NCBI RefSeq assembly: GCF_002875705.1
Contig: NZ_MCZZ01000008.1
Span: 1 to 43,264, forward strand
Direction: 5' to 3'
DNA from: Vibrio sp. 10N.261.45.E2
GTDB lineage: Bacteria > Pseudomonadota > Gammaproteobacteria > Enterobacterales > Vibrionaceae
DNA: 43,264 nt
The translations under genes and the position numbers were made by a program. Under the pieces are notes generated by a model, which searched no databases, had not been told where the DNA came from, and worked only from the letters and a program-made list of their open reading frames with translations. Of the stretch, positions 8,946-17,360 are shown piece after piece (the stretch's first letter is position 1; each line of letters begins with the position of its first letter).

Positions 8946-9290
8946 TTAACTTGCCAACGTTTGTGGTGCTAGAACCTGAATATTTGAGCCTTGTTTTCTC
9001 ACTTCAAAGCGAATGAGTTGATGCTCCGGCTCTTCCAAACAAGCCCCTGTTTCCAGATGGTAATGCTGCTTGTAAAGGGGTGATGCGACATAAGGTTCAC
9101 CGCTTAGAGAGCCGATGATACCACGTGACATTACGTTTGCTTTTCCAATTGGGTCGTAATTAGAAAGACCGTAGATCTTATCATTGCGTGTGCAGTAAAA
9201 GATCGCGACTTGATGCTCTGCGACTTTTGCACAGATACCAGCATTCGGGGTTAGGTCTTCTTGAGAACAGACAGTTGTCCAATTTTCCAT
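8946..9290 (-). CDS. nirD: Assimilatory nitrite reductase small subunit (NirD)
   Basis: A 114-residue Rieske-fold subunit partners NirB in NADH-dependent reduction of nitrite to ammonium in the cytoplasm. The sequence is collinear with the NirD family (WTTVCSQEDLTPNAGICA start; GEPYVASPLYKQHYHLETGACLE). NirD proteins keep the Rieske fold but lack the Cys/His iron-sulphur ligand pairs, and no CxH...CxxH pair is seen here. It starts 104 bases downstream of nirB behind a strong AAGGAG sequence, and narK follows. Confidence 0.94.
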   Translation of the reverse strand: MENWTTVCSQEDLTPNAGICAKVAEHQVAIFYCTRNDKIYGLSNYDPIGKANVMSRGIIGSLSGEPYVASPLYKQHYHLETGACLEEPEHQLIRFEVRKQGSNIQVLAPQTLAS

Positions 9291-9394
9291 GACAGTCTCC
9301 TTGTCGAAACATAAAACGAATATTCAATGTAATTAGGGTGATAGCCGACAGCAGTTTTCTTGGGCTGCGCCACTGTCGACTATCGATATTGGGT

Positions 9395-11974
9395 TTACGA
9401 CACTTCCATAATCTCGATTTGATCCGCGCTAACCAGTTTTTCGTCTCTTTGGGAATCCAAAGATGGCTTCGCGGGTTTAGGGAAACGTTGCTCGCGCTCT
9501 TTAATGAATGAAAGGCTAGTGTCCATTTCTGCGCTGTTGATGTAGTGTTGGAAGCGTTTCATTTTCGCTGGGCTCTCAATGGTGGTCTTCCACTCACACT
9601 GGTACTTCTCGATGTTGAGGGCGATGTCAGCTTCAAGTTCTTCAGCAACGTTGAGCTTATCTTCAATCACGACTTGTTTGAGGTATTCAATGCCGCCTTC
9701 AAGGTTCTCCATCCATACCGATGTACGTTGTAGGCGATCTGCGGTGCGTGTGTAGAACATCAAAACACGGTCGATGTATTTAAGCAGTGTGGTTTCATCT
9801 AAATCAGTGGCGAATAGGTCAGCGTGACGAGGACGCATACCGCCGTTGCCACAGATGTACAGGTTCCAACCTTTGTCGGTTGCAATGACGCCAATGTCTT
9901 TCGATTGCGCTTCTGCACATTCACGAGTACATCCAGAAACCGCAAACTTGATCTTGTGTGGAGAACGTAAGCCTTTGTAGCGGTTCTCAAGTCGAATCGC
10001 TAAACCAACACTGTCGTCGACACCGTATCGACACCAAGTGCTACCCACACACGACTTCACGGTACGAACCGATTTACCGTAGGCGTGGCCAGTTTCAAAA
10101 CCTGCATCGATTAGCTTTTTCCAGATGATTGGCAGTTCGTTAAGTTGCGCGCCAAACAAGTCGACACGTTGACCGCCTGTGATTTTGGTATAGAGGTCGA
10201 ACTCTTTAGCGACTTCGCCAAGTACAATCAGTTTGTCTGGTGTGATTTCACCGCCGGCAATACGCGGAACTACAGAGTAAGTGCCGTCTTTTTGCATGTT
10301 GCCAAGGTAGATGTCGTTGGTGTCTTGCAGCTCGATGTGTTGATCTTCGAGGATATAATCGTTCCAGTAGGACGCCAGAATTGAACCGACTGTTGGTTTA
10401 CATACAGTACAGCCCAATCCATTGCCGTGAGATTCCAGTAATTCATCGAAGGTTTTGATTTTGTTTACACGGATGATGTCAGTCAGTTCTTGACGAGAGT
10501 AAGCGAAGTGCTCACAGATATCGTTAGAGACTTCCACACCTAGGTTACTCAGTTCGCTATCAAGTACTTGTTTAGCAAGGGCAGAACAACCGCCACAACC
10601 CGTTGAAGCGTTGGTGGTTTCTTTTAGTGCGGCCATGGTGGTGCAACCAGCAGATACCGCGTCTTTGATATCGCCTTTGGTCACATCAAAACATGAACAA
10701 ATCACAGCACTGTCTGGTAGTGCTTCAACACCCATAGCAGAGCCCGAATCGTCGGCTACGTTTGGTAGAATCAGCACTGATGGGTTTTCAGGAAGAGGCA
10801 TATCGTTTTGCTTGATTTGCAGCAGTGAACCATAAGCTTCTGCATCGCCAACCAATACTGCTCCGACAATCTTTGTACCGTCTGCCGAGATGATCAGGCG
10901 CTTATAAACTTGTTCGATTTCATCGTTATAGGTATACGATTGAGCGCCTTCCGTCTTGCCGTGTACTTCACCAATACTGGCCACATCGACACCAAGCAGT
11001 TTGAGTTTGGTACTCATGTCTGCGCCAGTGAACTCAGACTCGTCAGTGCCGTCAGAGACAATATGCGAAGCCGCGATTTTTGCCATGGAATAACCAGGAG
11101 CGACTAAGCCGAAGATCTTGTTGTCCCAAAGCGCACATTCACCAATGGCGTAGACGTTATCGATGTTGGTCTGACAGTGATTGTTGATAACAATACCGCC
11201 ACGTTCGCCAATCTCGACATCAGAGCTTCTTGCCAGTTCATCTTGAGGGCGAATACCTGCAGAGAATACGATCATATCGGTTTCTAAATGGGTGCCATCG
11301 GCAAAGTTCATGCGGTAACGAGCATTTTCTCCATCGACTATTTCAGAGGTCGCTTTCTCGGTATGAACCTGCACCCCAAGGTCTTCAATTTTTCTGCGCA
11401 GTAGGGCACCGCCACCGTCATCTAGTTGAACGGCCATTAGGCGAGGTGCGAATTCAACTACGTGGGTTTTTAAGCCAAGGTTTTTGACTGCGTTTGCGGC
11501 TTCTAAGCCAAGTAGACCACCACCAATGACCACGCCAGATTTACTGTCTTTGCTTGAAAGTTCGATGGCGTCTAAATCTTCGATAGTACGATAAACGTGA
11601 CAGTGTTCTTGGTCGTTACCGGGAATAGGAGGAACAAAAGGGAAAGAGCCCGTTGCTAAGATCAGCTTGTCGTAGCTTTCAATGTGACCACTTTCAGTGA
11701 TGACTTGCTGATTCGCTGTGTCTAGCTTGGCAACCTTTTGGTTCAACAAGTAGTTCACGCTGTTGCTTTGGTAATATTCTTCACTGGTTAATGACAGGTC
11801 ATCAGCGCTTTTACCATTGAAGTAAGCCGTCAGCTGAACACGGTCGTAGGCCAGCCTTGGCTCTTCACTAAAGGTAATCACATCAAACTCATCACTCTCT
11901 GATTGTAAGATGTTATCGATAAATTTGTGTCCAACCATGCCGTTACCAACAACGACGATTTTCTTCTTGCTCAT
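9395..11974 (-). CDS. nirB: Assimilatory nitrite reductase large subunit (NirB)
   Basis: The 859-residue catalytic subunit reduces nitrite to ammonium with NADH through FAD, a [2Fe-2S] centre and a siroheme-[4Fe-4S] centre. The order is typical: an N-terminal pyridine nucleotide-disulphide oxidoreductase domain (about 1-320; VVGNGMVGHKF, GGGLLGLEAA), BFD-like [2Fe-2S] modules (about 420-535; CSCFDVTKGD, STGCGGCSAL, GLGCTVCKPT), and a C-terminal sulphite/nitrite reductase domain with the siroheme cysteine motifs CVGSTWCRYG and CTRECAEAQ. It is the first gene of nirB-nirD-narK. A consensus sigma-54 promoter lies about 130-145 bases upstream. The siroheme synthase gene is not in the window. Confidence 0.97.
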   Translation of the reverse strand: MSKKKIVVVGNGMVGHKFIDNILQSESDEFDVITFSEEPRLAYDRVQLTAYFNGKSADDLSLTSEEYYQSNSVNYLLNQKVAKLDTANQQVITESGHIESYDKLILATGSFPFVPPIPGNDQEHCHVYRTIEDLDAIELSSKDSKSGVVIGGGLLGLEAANAVKNLGLKTHVVEFAPRLMAVQLDDGGGALLRRKIEDLGVQVHTEKATSEIVDGENARYRMNFADGTHLETDMIVFSAGIRPQDELARSSDVEIGERGGIVINNHCQTNIDNVYAIGECALWDNKIFGLVAPGYSMAKIAASHIVSDGTDESEFTGADMSTKLKLLGVDVASIGEVHGKTEGAQSYTYNDEIEQVYKRLIISADGTKIVGAVLVGDAEAYGSLLQIKQNDMPLPENPSVLILPNVADDSGSAMGVEALPDSAVICSCFDVTKGDIKDAVSAGCTTMAALKETTNASTGCGGCSALAKQVLDSELSNLGVEVSNDICEHFAYSRQELTDIIRVNKIKTFDELLESHGNGLGCTVCKPTVGSILASYWNDYILEDQHIELQDTNDIYLGNMQKDGTYSVVPRIAGGEITPDKLIVLGEVAKEFDLYTKITGGQRVDLFGAQLNELPIIWKKLIDAGFETGHAYGKSVRTVKSCVGSTWCRYGVDDSVGLAIRLENRYKGLRSPHKIKFAVSGCTRECAEAQSKDIGVIATDKGWNLYICGNGGMRPRHADLFATDLDETTLLKYIDRVLMFYTRTADRLQRTSVWMENLEGGIEYLKQVVIEDKLNVAEELEADIALNIEKYQCEWKTTIESPAKMKRFQHYINSAEMDTSLSFIKEREQRFPKPAKPSLDSQRDEKLVSADQIEIMEVS

Positions 11975-12116
11975 AATCCATTCCTTATTCTCGGCATCAC
12001 CATCGCTCGCATCTAATTTCTAGTCGTTAGCAGATGAATACCGGGTTGAGATTCCACTCAATTCATAACCATAAAGAAAAACAAAAATGTTTTTTCTAAG
12101 TCTTGGTTTCTAGTGG

Positions 12117-12132
12117 AGCAAGGAGGGTGCCA
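12117..12132 (-). promoter_or_regulatory. Sigma-54 (-24/-12) promoter for nirBD-narK
   Basis: Read on the minus strand, the sequence is TGGCAC-CCTCC-TTGCT, an exact match to the sigma-54 consensus TGGCAC-N5-TTGCW. It predicts a transcript start near 12105 and a leader of about 130 bases before nirB. A sigma-54 promoter needs an enhancer-binding activator such as NtrC, which fits nitrogen-limited expression of nitrite assimilation. The rest of 11975-12461 shows only the sites listed next. Confidence 0.8.
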
Positions 12133-12207
12133 GATCGAAGGTTGTTCGTTGAAATAAAATATAATGTATATTTTTCAACAATTTAAATTTTCACTGTGAT
12201 ACGCAAT

Positions 12208-12223
12208 TACCCCTAAAGTGGTA
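12208..12223. promoter_or_regulatory. NarL/NarP-type 7-2-7 box
   Basis: TACCCCT-AA-AGTGGTA fits the inverted heptamer arrangement TACYYMT-N2-AKRRGTA with a single mismatch. It lies between nasA and nirB, about 100 bases upstream of the sigma-54 start. Vibrio species carry the NarQ-NarP nitrate/nitrite sensor, so the site suggests a nitrate input to one or both operons. Confidence 0.6.
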
Positions 12224-12261
12224 TGTAAAATTTTTGTTAGATTTATATAAATGAGCGTTTG

Positions 12262-12289
12262 TGGTGCAACTTTCTGCAAGATGGTGCAA
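12262..12289. promoter_or_regulatory. Phased TGCAA repeats, possible enhancer (NtrC half-sites)
   Basis: TGGTGCAA occurs twice exactly 20 bp apart (12262-12269, 12282-12289). TGCAA occurs three times at 10-bp steps (12265, 12275, 12285), on one face of the helix. On the minus strand the outer copies read TGCACCA, the half-site of the NtrC consensus, about 160-180 bp upstream of the sigma-54 start. The matching inverted half-sites are missing, so another activator is possible. Confidence 0.4.
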
Positions 12290-12461
12290 AAGTTAAGTTT
12301 TTCTCTTGGTTGAATTCCATTTCTTCGATTGTCTCTGTTTTTTCTTTATCTAACTAATTGTTTTTATTGCAAAATATTTCAATTCCGTCGACTGGTGTTA
12401 AGTGGCGTGTTATTTGCTTGGTTTGAGTTATTACAATTATGGATAATTGAGCGAGAAACGG

Positions 12462-15029
12462 ATGACCGATTCAAACAACGGCTGGATAAAATCGACCTGT
12501 GCTTATTGTGGTGTGGGGTGTGGAATAGAAGCGAGACCAACATCGCTAGGAAAGCTAGAAGTACGTGGTGATAAAGATCATCCATCAAACTATGGAAAGC
12601 TATGCACTAAAGGGATTGCGCTCGGTGATACCGTTACGCCCTTAGGTCGTCTTACACAGCCTGCTTATATTCAGGATGAGCAAAAACAAGAACTGGATTG
12701 GAGCAGCGCCACTCAGTCGGTCGCAGATAAATTTAACCAAACGATCGCAGAATTTGGGGCCGATTCAGTTGCCTTCTATGTTTCTGGCCAGCTGCTTACC
12801 GAAGACTATTACGTTGCCAATAAACTGATGAAAGGCTTTATTGGTAGTGGCAATATCGACAGTAATTCAAGGCTGTGTATGGCTTCAACTGTGGTCGGGC
12901 ATAAGCGTGCATTTGGCGCAGACACAGTACCAGTTTGTTACGAAGATCTTGAGCAAGCCGAATTGGTCGTGATTACAGGTTCAAATCTAGCATGGTGTCA
13001 CCCTGTTCTCTTTCAGCGCCTACGTGCTGCCAAACAAGCCAACCCTGCATTGAAAGTGATCGTCATTGACCCGCGCTACACCGACACCTGTGAAATTGCT
13101 GATATACATTTGGCATTGGAGTCTGGCTCAGACGTAGCGCTGTTCAATGGTTTGCTAGCCTACTTAGATGACAACGACAAACTCGATGCTGATTACATTG
13201 AAAAACACACCCAAGGCTTTACTGAAACGATTCGATCTGCAACTCAATATCGCTATACTGAATCAGGCTGGGGTGACAAAAGTGTTCCTGAGATCACAGG
13301 CTTAACAGAGCAACAGCTAAAACAGTTCTATGAGCTGTTTGCATCTAACGAGAAGGTGCTGACCATTTACTCCCAAGGTGTAAACCAATCTACCCAAGGG
13401 TGTGACAAGGTGAATGCTATTATCAACTGCCATTTAGCCACCGCGAAAATCGGTAAGCCGGGTATGGGGCCATTCTCTGTGACGGGTCAGCCGAACGCGA
13501 TGGGTGGGCGTGAGGTGGGTGGTTTAGCCAATACCTTAGCGGCGCACTTCGAGTTTGGTGATCCACAATCACACCAAACCGTCAGTGAGTTTTGGCAAAC
13601 TGACAGCCTAGCCACTCATGCCGGTTTAAAAGCGATCGACCTGTTTGATGCCATGAATGAAGGTAAGATAAAAGCGGTGTGGATCATGGCTACTAACCCT
13701 GTTGTGAGCCTGCCTGATAGCGAAAAAATTAAAAGTGCACTGGAGAAGTGCCCATTTGTGGTGGTGTCTGACTGTATTGCCGATACTGAAACCACGCGCT
13801 TGGCCGATATTGTGTTACCTGCACAAGGGTGGAGCGAAAAGTCAGGAACCGTAACCAACTCTGAGCGTCGAATCTCGCGCCAACGCCGAATATTGCCAAG
13901 CCCTGGAGAGGCAAAACCCGATTGGTGGATATTAAAAGAAGTGGCACAAAAAATGGGATTCAACGAGCAGTTTGAGTATCGCCACGAAGGTGAGATCTTC
14001 AAAGAGTATTGCGAGATGACTTCGCTCGATAATGAAACAGGTAAAGCGCGTGACTTATGCTTAATCGGGCTCACACAGCTGGATGAAAAAGGCTATGGTG
14101 AACTTACTCCACAGCAGTGGCCAGTGCTTGAATATCAGCCAGATATCATTGAGCAGCGCATGTTCACCAATGGCGAGTTCTTTACCGAATCAGGCAAAGC
14201 GCAGTTTATCTCGGTTGAGCATGACAAGCCTGTCGCTGATACCAGTCTTGAATTCCCACTAATCATGAATACAGGTCGAATCCGAGATCAATGGCATACC
14301 ATGAGCCGCACAGGCTTGGCTGCTGGCTTAGGTGAGCATACCCCAGAACCGTTTGTCGCTATGCACCCAGATACGGTTGCTGAGCTTGGTTTAGATGAAT
14401 TTGGGCTAGATGCATTCAACCACGACACGATTAATCCAGTAGTGAAGGTGCGCAGCGCACAAGGGGAATGCCAAGCGCGCTTAGTAGTGACCAAAGAGAT
14501 GCGCCGTGAACAAGTCTTCATGCCAATTCACTGGAATGCCCCAACCGCCAAAGACAGTAAACCGTGTGACCTGATCTTACCTCATACCGATGCTGCATCA
14601 GGCCAGCCAGAATTCAAACACACCCCTGTGGTGGTTGAACCGTGTGGCTATCGCAGCGAAGCGGCACTGGTCAGTGACAAAGTGATGGATTGCAGTGGTT
14701 TTGATTACTGGGTTCGCCAAAGAGTGGAGGGCGGCTTTCTGTACCGAATCTCTTCATCCAAGAACCCAATGGAGTTGGTGATTCAGCTTGCAAATACCCT
14801 TGATGCCTTACCAGAACCTAACGCAGAAGCGATCAAATCACTCCATTACCACGGCAATAAATCGTTCAAGAACTACGGTTCGGCCAAACTTGGCGAATTC
14901 GGTGTGAAGCAAGCTTTTGTGGTGAACAGTAAGCTCGATAATGAAAGCATCGATTGGCTGGTGGAGTGCTTAACCCGAGAAGCCGATGAAGAGTTCGAAG
15001 CCGAGTTTTTGAGTACCATGGCGAAGTAG
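12462..15029 (+). CDS. nasA: Assimilatory nitrate reductase catalytic subunit (NasA)
   Basis: This molybdopterin oxidoreductase reduces nitrate to nitrite in the cytoplasm. ATG 12462 (855 residues) is preferred over an upstream TTG at 12447, since neither has a strong ribosome-binding site and the ATG leaves the usual short N-terminus. The [4Fe-4S] ligands Cys13, Cys16, Cys20 and Cys48 are visible in CAYCGVGCG and KLCTKG. The Mo-bis-MGD domains follow (NSRLCMASTVVGHKRAFG near 135, GSNLAWCHPV, DPRYTDT, TGQPNAMGGREVGG), and a molybdopterin dinucleotide-binding domain lies near 600-720 (GRIRDQWHTMSRTG). It is divergent from nirBD-narK. Its electron donor subunit is not adjacent. Confidence 0.96.
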   Translation: MTDSNNGWIKSTCAYCGVGCGIEARPTSLGKLEVRGDKDHPSNYGKLCTKGIALGDTVTPLGRLTQPAYIQDEQKQELDWSSATQSVADKFNQTIAEFGADSVAFYVSGQLLTEDYYVANKLMKGFIGSGNIDSNSRLCMASTVVGHKRAFGADTVPVCYEDLEQAELVVITGSNLAWCHPVLFQRLRAAKQANPALKVIVIDPRYTDTCEIADIHLALESGSDVALFNGLLAYLDDNDKLDADYIEKHTQGFTETIRSATQYRYTESGWGDKSVPEITGLTEQQLKQFYELFASNEKVLTIYSQGVNQSTQGCDKVNAIINCHLATAKIGKPGMGPFSVTGQPNAMGGREVGGLANTLAAHFEFGDPQSHQTVSEFWQTDSLATHAGLKAIDLFDAMNEGKIKAVWIMATNPVVSLPDSEKIKSALEKCPFVVVSDCIADTETTRLADIVLPAQGWSEKSGTVTNSERRISRQRRILPSPGEAKPDWWILKEVAQKMGFNEQFEYRHEGEIFKEYCEMTSLDNETGKARDLCLIGLTQLDEKGYGELTPQQWPVLEYQPDIIEQRMFTNGEFFTESGKAQFISVEHDKPVADTSLEFPLIMNTGRIRDQWHTMSRTGLAAGLGEHTPEPFVAMHPDTVAELGLDEFGLDAFNHDTINPVVKVRSAQGECQARLVVTKEMRREQVFMPIHWNAPTAKDSKPCDLILPHTDAASGQPEFKHTPVVVEPCGYRSEAALVSDKVMDCSGFDYWVRQRVEGGFLYRISSSKNPMELVIQLANTLDALPEPNAEAIKSLHYHGNKSFKNYGSAKLGEFGVKQAFVVNSKLDNESIDWLVECLTREADEEFEAEFLSTMAK

Positions 15030-15060
15030 TTACTACTTCTCACTTTTCCATACCTATAGC

Positions 15061-15090
15061 AAAAACGCCGACAATTATCTCGGCGTTTTT
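15061..15090. terminator. Bidirectional rho-independent terminator after nasA
   Basis: An 11-bp stem, AAAAACGCCGA paired with TCGGCGTTTTT, encloses an 8-base loop 31 bases past the nasA stop codon. The T run makes it a strong terminator on the plus strand, and the A run does the same for the minus strand. Confidence 0.9.
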
Positions 15091-15473
15091 GTTTGAATGT
15101 ATAGCCCCCAATACGTGACAATTCATTGCCTGAACTGCGGTTTACTCATCATCCAACTCAAAGACTTAGGTCAAAACTGCCTAGGATTTGGTCAGTAAAT
15201 CACCGAATAAGGTAACGACTCACTCACACACTGAGCTGTTTTCTGCATTTTGCTGAAACTATATGGAAAATTTCTGCTTTTCATCATGTTTGATACGGAG
15301 ATAAGTAGGTAAGATTATGTTATTAAATGGATTATTGGACCTAGTGCAGCGTGCCTTGGAAACTAGACAGAATTGTTTCAGGGACAAAATGCAGAATTAT
15401 TCTGTCTAATATAGCTGTTAGCTTTTCGGGGATAGCGTCGAATGTTGGAGTAAATTCAGGATAAGGAAATTGT
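15091..15473 (+). other. Intergenic region, left edge of the cassette island
   Basis: No convincing gene is seen; the longest ATG frame is 30 codons (15317). A perfect 9-bp inverted repeat, AGACAGAAT at 15365-15373 and ATTCTGTCT at 15399-15407, is separated by 25 bases. GTTAGC at about 15417-15422 resembles the R' end of an attC site and could be the left end of the first cassette. The core chromosome probably ends at the nasA terminator. Confidence 0.4.
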
Positions 15474-15953
15474 ATGATGTTTTTAAGGTTGTTATCGGTT
15501 TTAACTATCGGATTACTATCATCTGGTGTTTCAGCCGCACCTTCTCAAATAATTGGGGCTTGGTCATGCGGTGTCACGTTGCCAGTATCTTGGCTTGATG
15601 CAGTTAGTATATATGCTCCAAATGGAAAATCTACGGGAGTTGCTAATTCGCTGACCTTACAGGCAGAAGGTGATGAATTAATAGAGTTTGATCTATATGT
15701 TGAAGGCACTTGGTTAAAAGATGGTAGTGTTCTTAATACTAATATTGAGCATTTCGATATTGTCCCTAAAAATCCAGAGACTCAAAGTAAGTTACATATT
15801 ATTGAGAAAACACTTGTTAATTCTGGTTTATTAAACGCAGAACAGAAAATTATCATTTTAAATGACGACACTCTAAAAACAGAAAGTAAAGATGGTATTG
15901 TAGATACTTGTAAAAGAGCGATTTCTGCGCAAGGAATTAGAGAAAAAAGCTAA
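15474..15953 (+). CDS. Hypothetical secreted protein, cassette gene
   Basis: A 159-residue protein begins with a clear signal peptide (MMFLRLLSVLTIGLLSSGVSA, cleavage near residue 22), so it should be exported. The mature part is acidic and has two cysteines (in WSCGVT and DTCKRA) that could form a disulphide. I do not recognise the family. AAGGA lies six bases before ATG 15474. The stop codon falls inside the 5' end of an attC-like site, the packed arrangement usual for integron cassettes. Base composition is more AT-rich than in nasA. Confidence 0.75.
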   Translation: MMFLRLLSVLTIGLLSSGVSAAPSQIIGAWSCGVTLPVSWLDAVSIYAPNGKSTGVANSLTLQAEGDELIEFDLYVEGTWLKDGSVLNTNIEHFDIVPKNPETQSKLHIIEKTLVNSGLLNAEQKIIILNDDTLKTESKDGIVDTCKRAISAQGIREKS

Positions 15954-16065
15954 CAAGCATTTAAGACGGATTCTCAACGCTTGGCAATTTCAGTTTAAGT
16001 CTGCTTCAGTGCTAAATGTGGCAAGGTTTAAGGTTGGGTGGTCGCGTTGTTCACCACTTAATTCG
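15949..16065 (+). repeat. attC-like recombination site A (interrupted by the IS)
   Basis: The site begins CTAACAAGCATTTAAGACGG and continues to CACCACTTAATTCG, the layout of Vibrio attC sites. Its missing R' end, TTAG, is found on the far side of the IS element at 17431-17434. Joined, the ends pair as CTAAC..TTAAG with TTAA..GTTAG, with extra unpaired bases as in folded attC. The match is to my memory of Vibrio attC patterns, not to an alignment. Confidence 0.65.
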
Positions 16066-16082
16066 GCTACATGGATTCCCCC

Positions 16083-16315
16083 CAGGTTGTCAAACATCCA
16101 CTAAACTTATGTTGATGGGTTTTGGACTGCCGCTCTACATTCGGCCTACTTGTCGACGATTCGCATACGTCGTGGCCCTGATGACTTGCGCGACTGCGGT
16201 GCCTTATTCGTTAGATGACATCTAGTGTGTCCGCCGCATTAACAGGCTCTCCGCAAGTGGTCTTAACCTATCTCCATCATTAGCGTCTGCAATGACCCGG
16301 TGGGTTTAACTCTTT
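16083..16315 (-). ncRNA. Candidate bridge (seeker) RNA of the IS1111-type element
   Basis: This non-coding stretch lies downstream of the transposase, where IS1111 elements encode their guide RNA. It can fold into two stem-loops. One has a 7-bp outer stem (16184-16190 with 16252-16258) and a 5-bp inner stem (16195-16199 with 16234-16238). The other has GGCC/GGCC and CGACG/CGTCG stems (16143-16177). The loop of the first contains ATTCGTTAG (16206-16214), identical to the insertion-site flank at 17426-17434. Next to it ATGACAT (16215-16221) is the reverse complement of 17421-17427. The function is inferred. Confidence 0.5.
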
Positions 16316-16345
16316 ATGCTGCTTAAGGTTTTACTTAAGCAGCAT
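16316..16345. terminator. Perfect 12-bp hairpin overlapping the transposase stop codon
   Basis: ATGCTGCTTAAG (16316-16327) pairs perfectly with CTTAAGCAGCAT (16334-16345) around a 6-base loop. The transposase stop codon lies in the stem. There is no T run, so it may be a 3' end structure, or a processing site separating the transposase message from the guide RNA, rather than a classical terminator. Confidence 0.5.
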
Positions 16346-17360
16346 AGTTTTCATATTCTGTTTGATTGTGTAAAAGCGACCATATAATTCGTGCGTTCTT
16401 CGCGGCAAGTGCCACTATTGCTCGGTTCATTCCTCTTCGTTCCAGAACGCCTCTGCACCACTGATTTAACTTATCTTGCTTGTCGCCAAGGTTGGCAATC
16501 ACGGTCCTTGCGCCGTGAACTAATAGTGTTCGTAAGTATTTGTCGCCGTGTTTGGTTATCCGACCTAACCGAGGTTTTCCTCCTGTGGAATATTGCTTTG
16601 GTACTAGTCCTAGCCAAGCAGAGAAATCACGGCTTTTATCAAATTGAGAACCATTGCCTATCGAAGCGAGTATCGCAGTCGCGGTCTGAGGACCAATGCC
16701 CCGAACCTTCATCACTCGTTGAACATTAGTGCTGACCTTAGCAAAAGAATCGAAGACTTGCTCAGTATCGGCGATACGTTGATTGAGTTCGTCAAGGTGG
16801 TGATAAGCATCGGCTATCACCGTTCTTGCGAGGTGTGGCAGTTCATTTTCTGCATCTTCGAGCATTAAGGGAACGTGTTTCATTAACGAAGAGCGGCCAA
16901 CAGGAATGATCAACCCGAATTCAGAAAGCAGGGCACGCATGCGATTCATAAGCGCGGTGCGTTCACGAACCCAATGCTCTCTCATTCTATGTACCGATAG
17001 GATGGCTTGTTGCTCGGGGGATTTTACGGGCACAAAGCGAGTTGATGGCCGCTGAACAGCTTCGCATATGGCAACAGCATCATTAAGGTCGTTCTTTCCC
17101 TTAGTTCGATAAGGAACTACGTATTTAACGGCCATAATACGGGCGTCGTGACCCAGTTTATTGAGTGTTCTTGCCCAATAATGTGCACCACCACACGCTT
17201 CAACGCCTATACGCATGAGTGGCATATTTGCTATTGTAGTCAGTAGTTTAGAGCGAGTTACCGACTTATGAAGTATGACCTTACCATTTTGGTCTACGGC
17301 ATGAAGACTAAAGTGGTTTTTAGCTAGGTCGATACCGCAGAAATAAGAATAATCAGACAT
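16335..17360 (-). CDS. IS110 family transposase (IS1111 subgroup)
   Basis: This DEDD recombinase moves the element through a circular intermediate, guided by a bridge RNA in this family. The start is ATG 17360 (341 residues), because GGAGG precedes it and MSDYSYFCGIDLAKNHF is the usual N-terminus. The RuvC-like domain (about 5-155) has Asp11 (GIDLAKN), Glu54 (GVEACGGAHYW) and the Asp91/Asp94 pair (KNDLNDA). The C-terminal transposase domain (about 215-300) begins with a helix-hairpin-helix (VRGIGPQTATAI) and carries the conserved Ser258 in YSTGGKPRLGRITKHGD. All key residues are intact, so the enzyme is probably active. Confidence 0.92.
   Translation of the reverse strand: MSDYSYFCGIDLAKNHFSLHAVDQNGKVILHKSVTRSKLLTTIANMPLMRIGVEACGGAHYWARTLNKLGHDARIMAVKYVVPYRTKGKNDLNDAVAICEAVQRPSTRFVPVKSPEQQAILSVHRMREHWVRERTALMNRMRALLSEFGLIIPVGRSSLMKHVPLMLEDAENELPHLARTVIADAYHHLDELNQRIADTEQVFDSFAKVSTNVQRVMKVRGIGPQTATAILASIGNGSQFDKSRDFSAWLGLVPKQYSTGGKPRLGRITKHGDKYLRTLLVHGARTVIANLGDKQDKLNQWCRGVLERRGMNRAIVALAAKNARIIWSLLHNQTEYENYAA

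Noticed and set aside
12262..12280. Sigma-54 promoter facing nasA (TGGTGC..TGCA)
   Set aside because: The GG to GC spacing is 11 instead of 10 bases and the -24 box reads TGGTGC.
15317..15409. A 30-codon frame starting at ATG 15317
   Set aside because: No ribosome-binding site and no recognisable pattern; it overlaps the inverted repeat in 15365-15407.
16140..16216. A second attC site inside the IS, from its TTCGTTAG end
   Set aside because: There is no matching 5' arm and no Vibrio-like inner sequence; the stem-loops fit a guide RNA better.
16016..16225. Short plus-strand frame inside attC A and the IS end
   Set aside because: It spans the junction between attC and the IS, and its codons make no protein-like pattern; the region is better explained as guide RNA.
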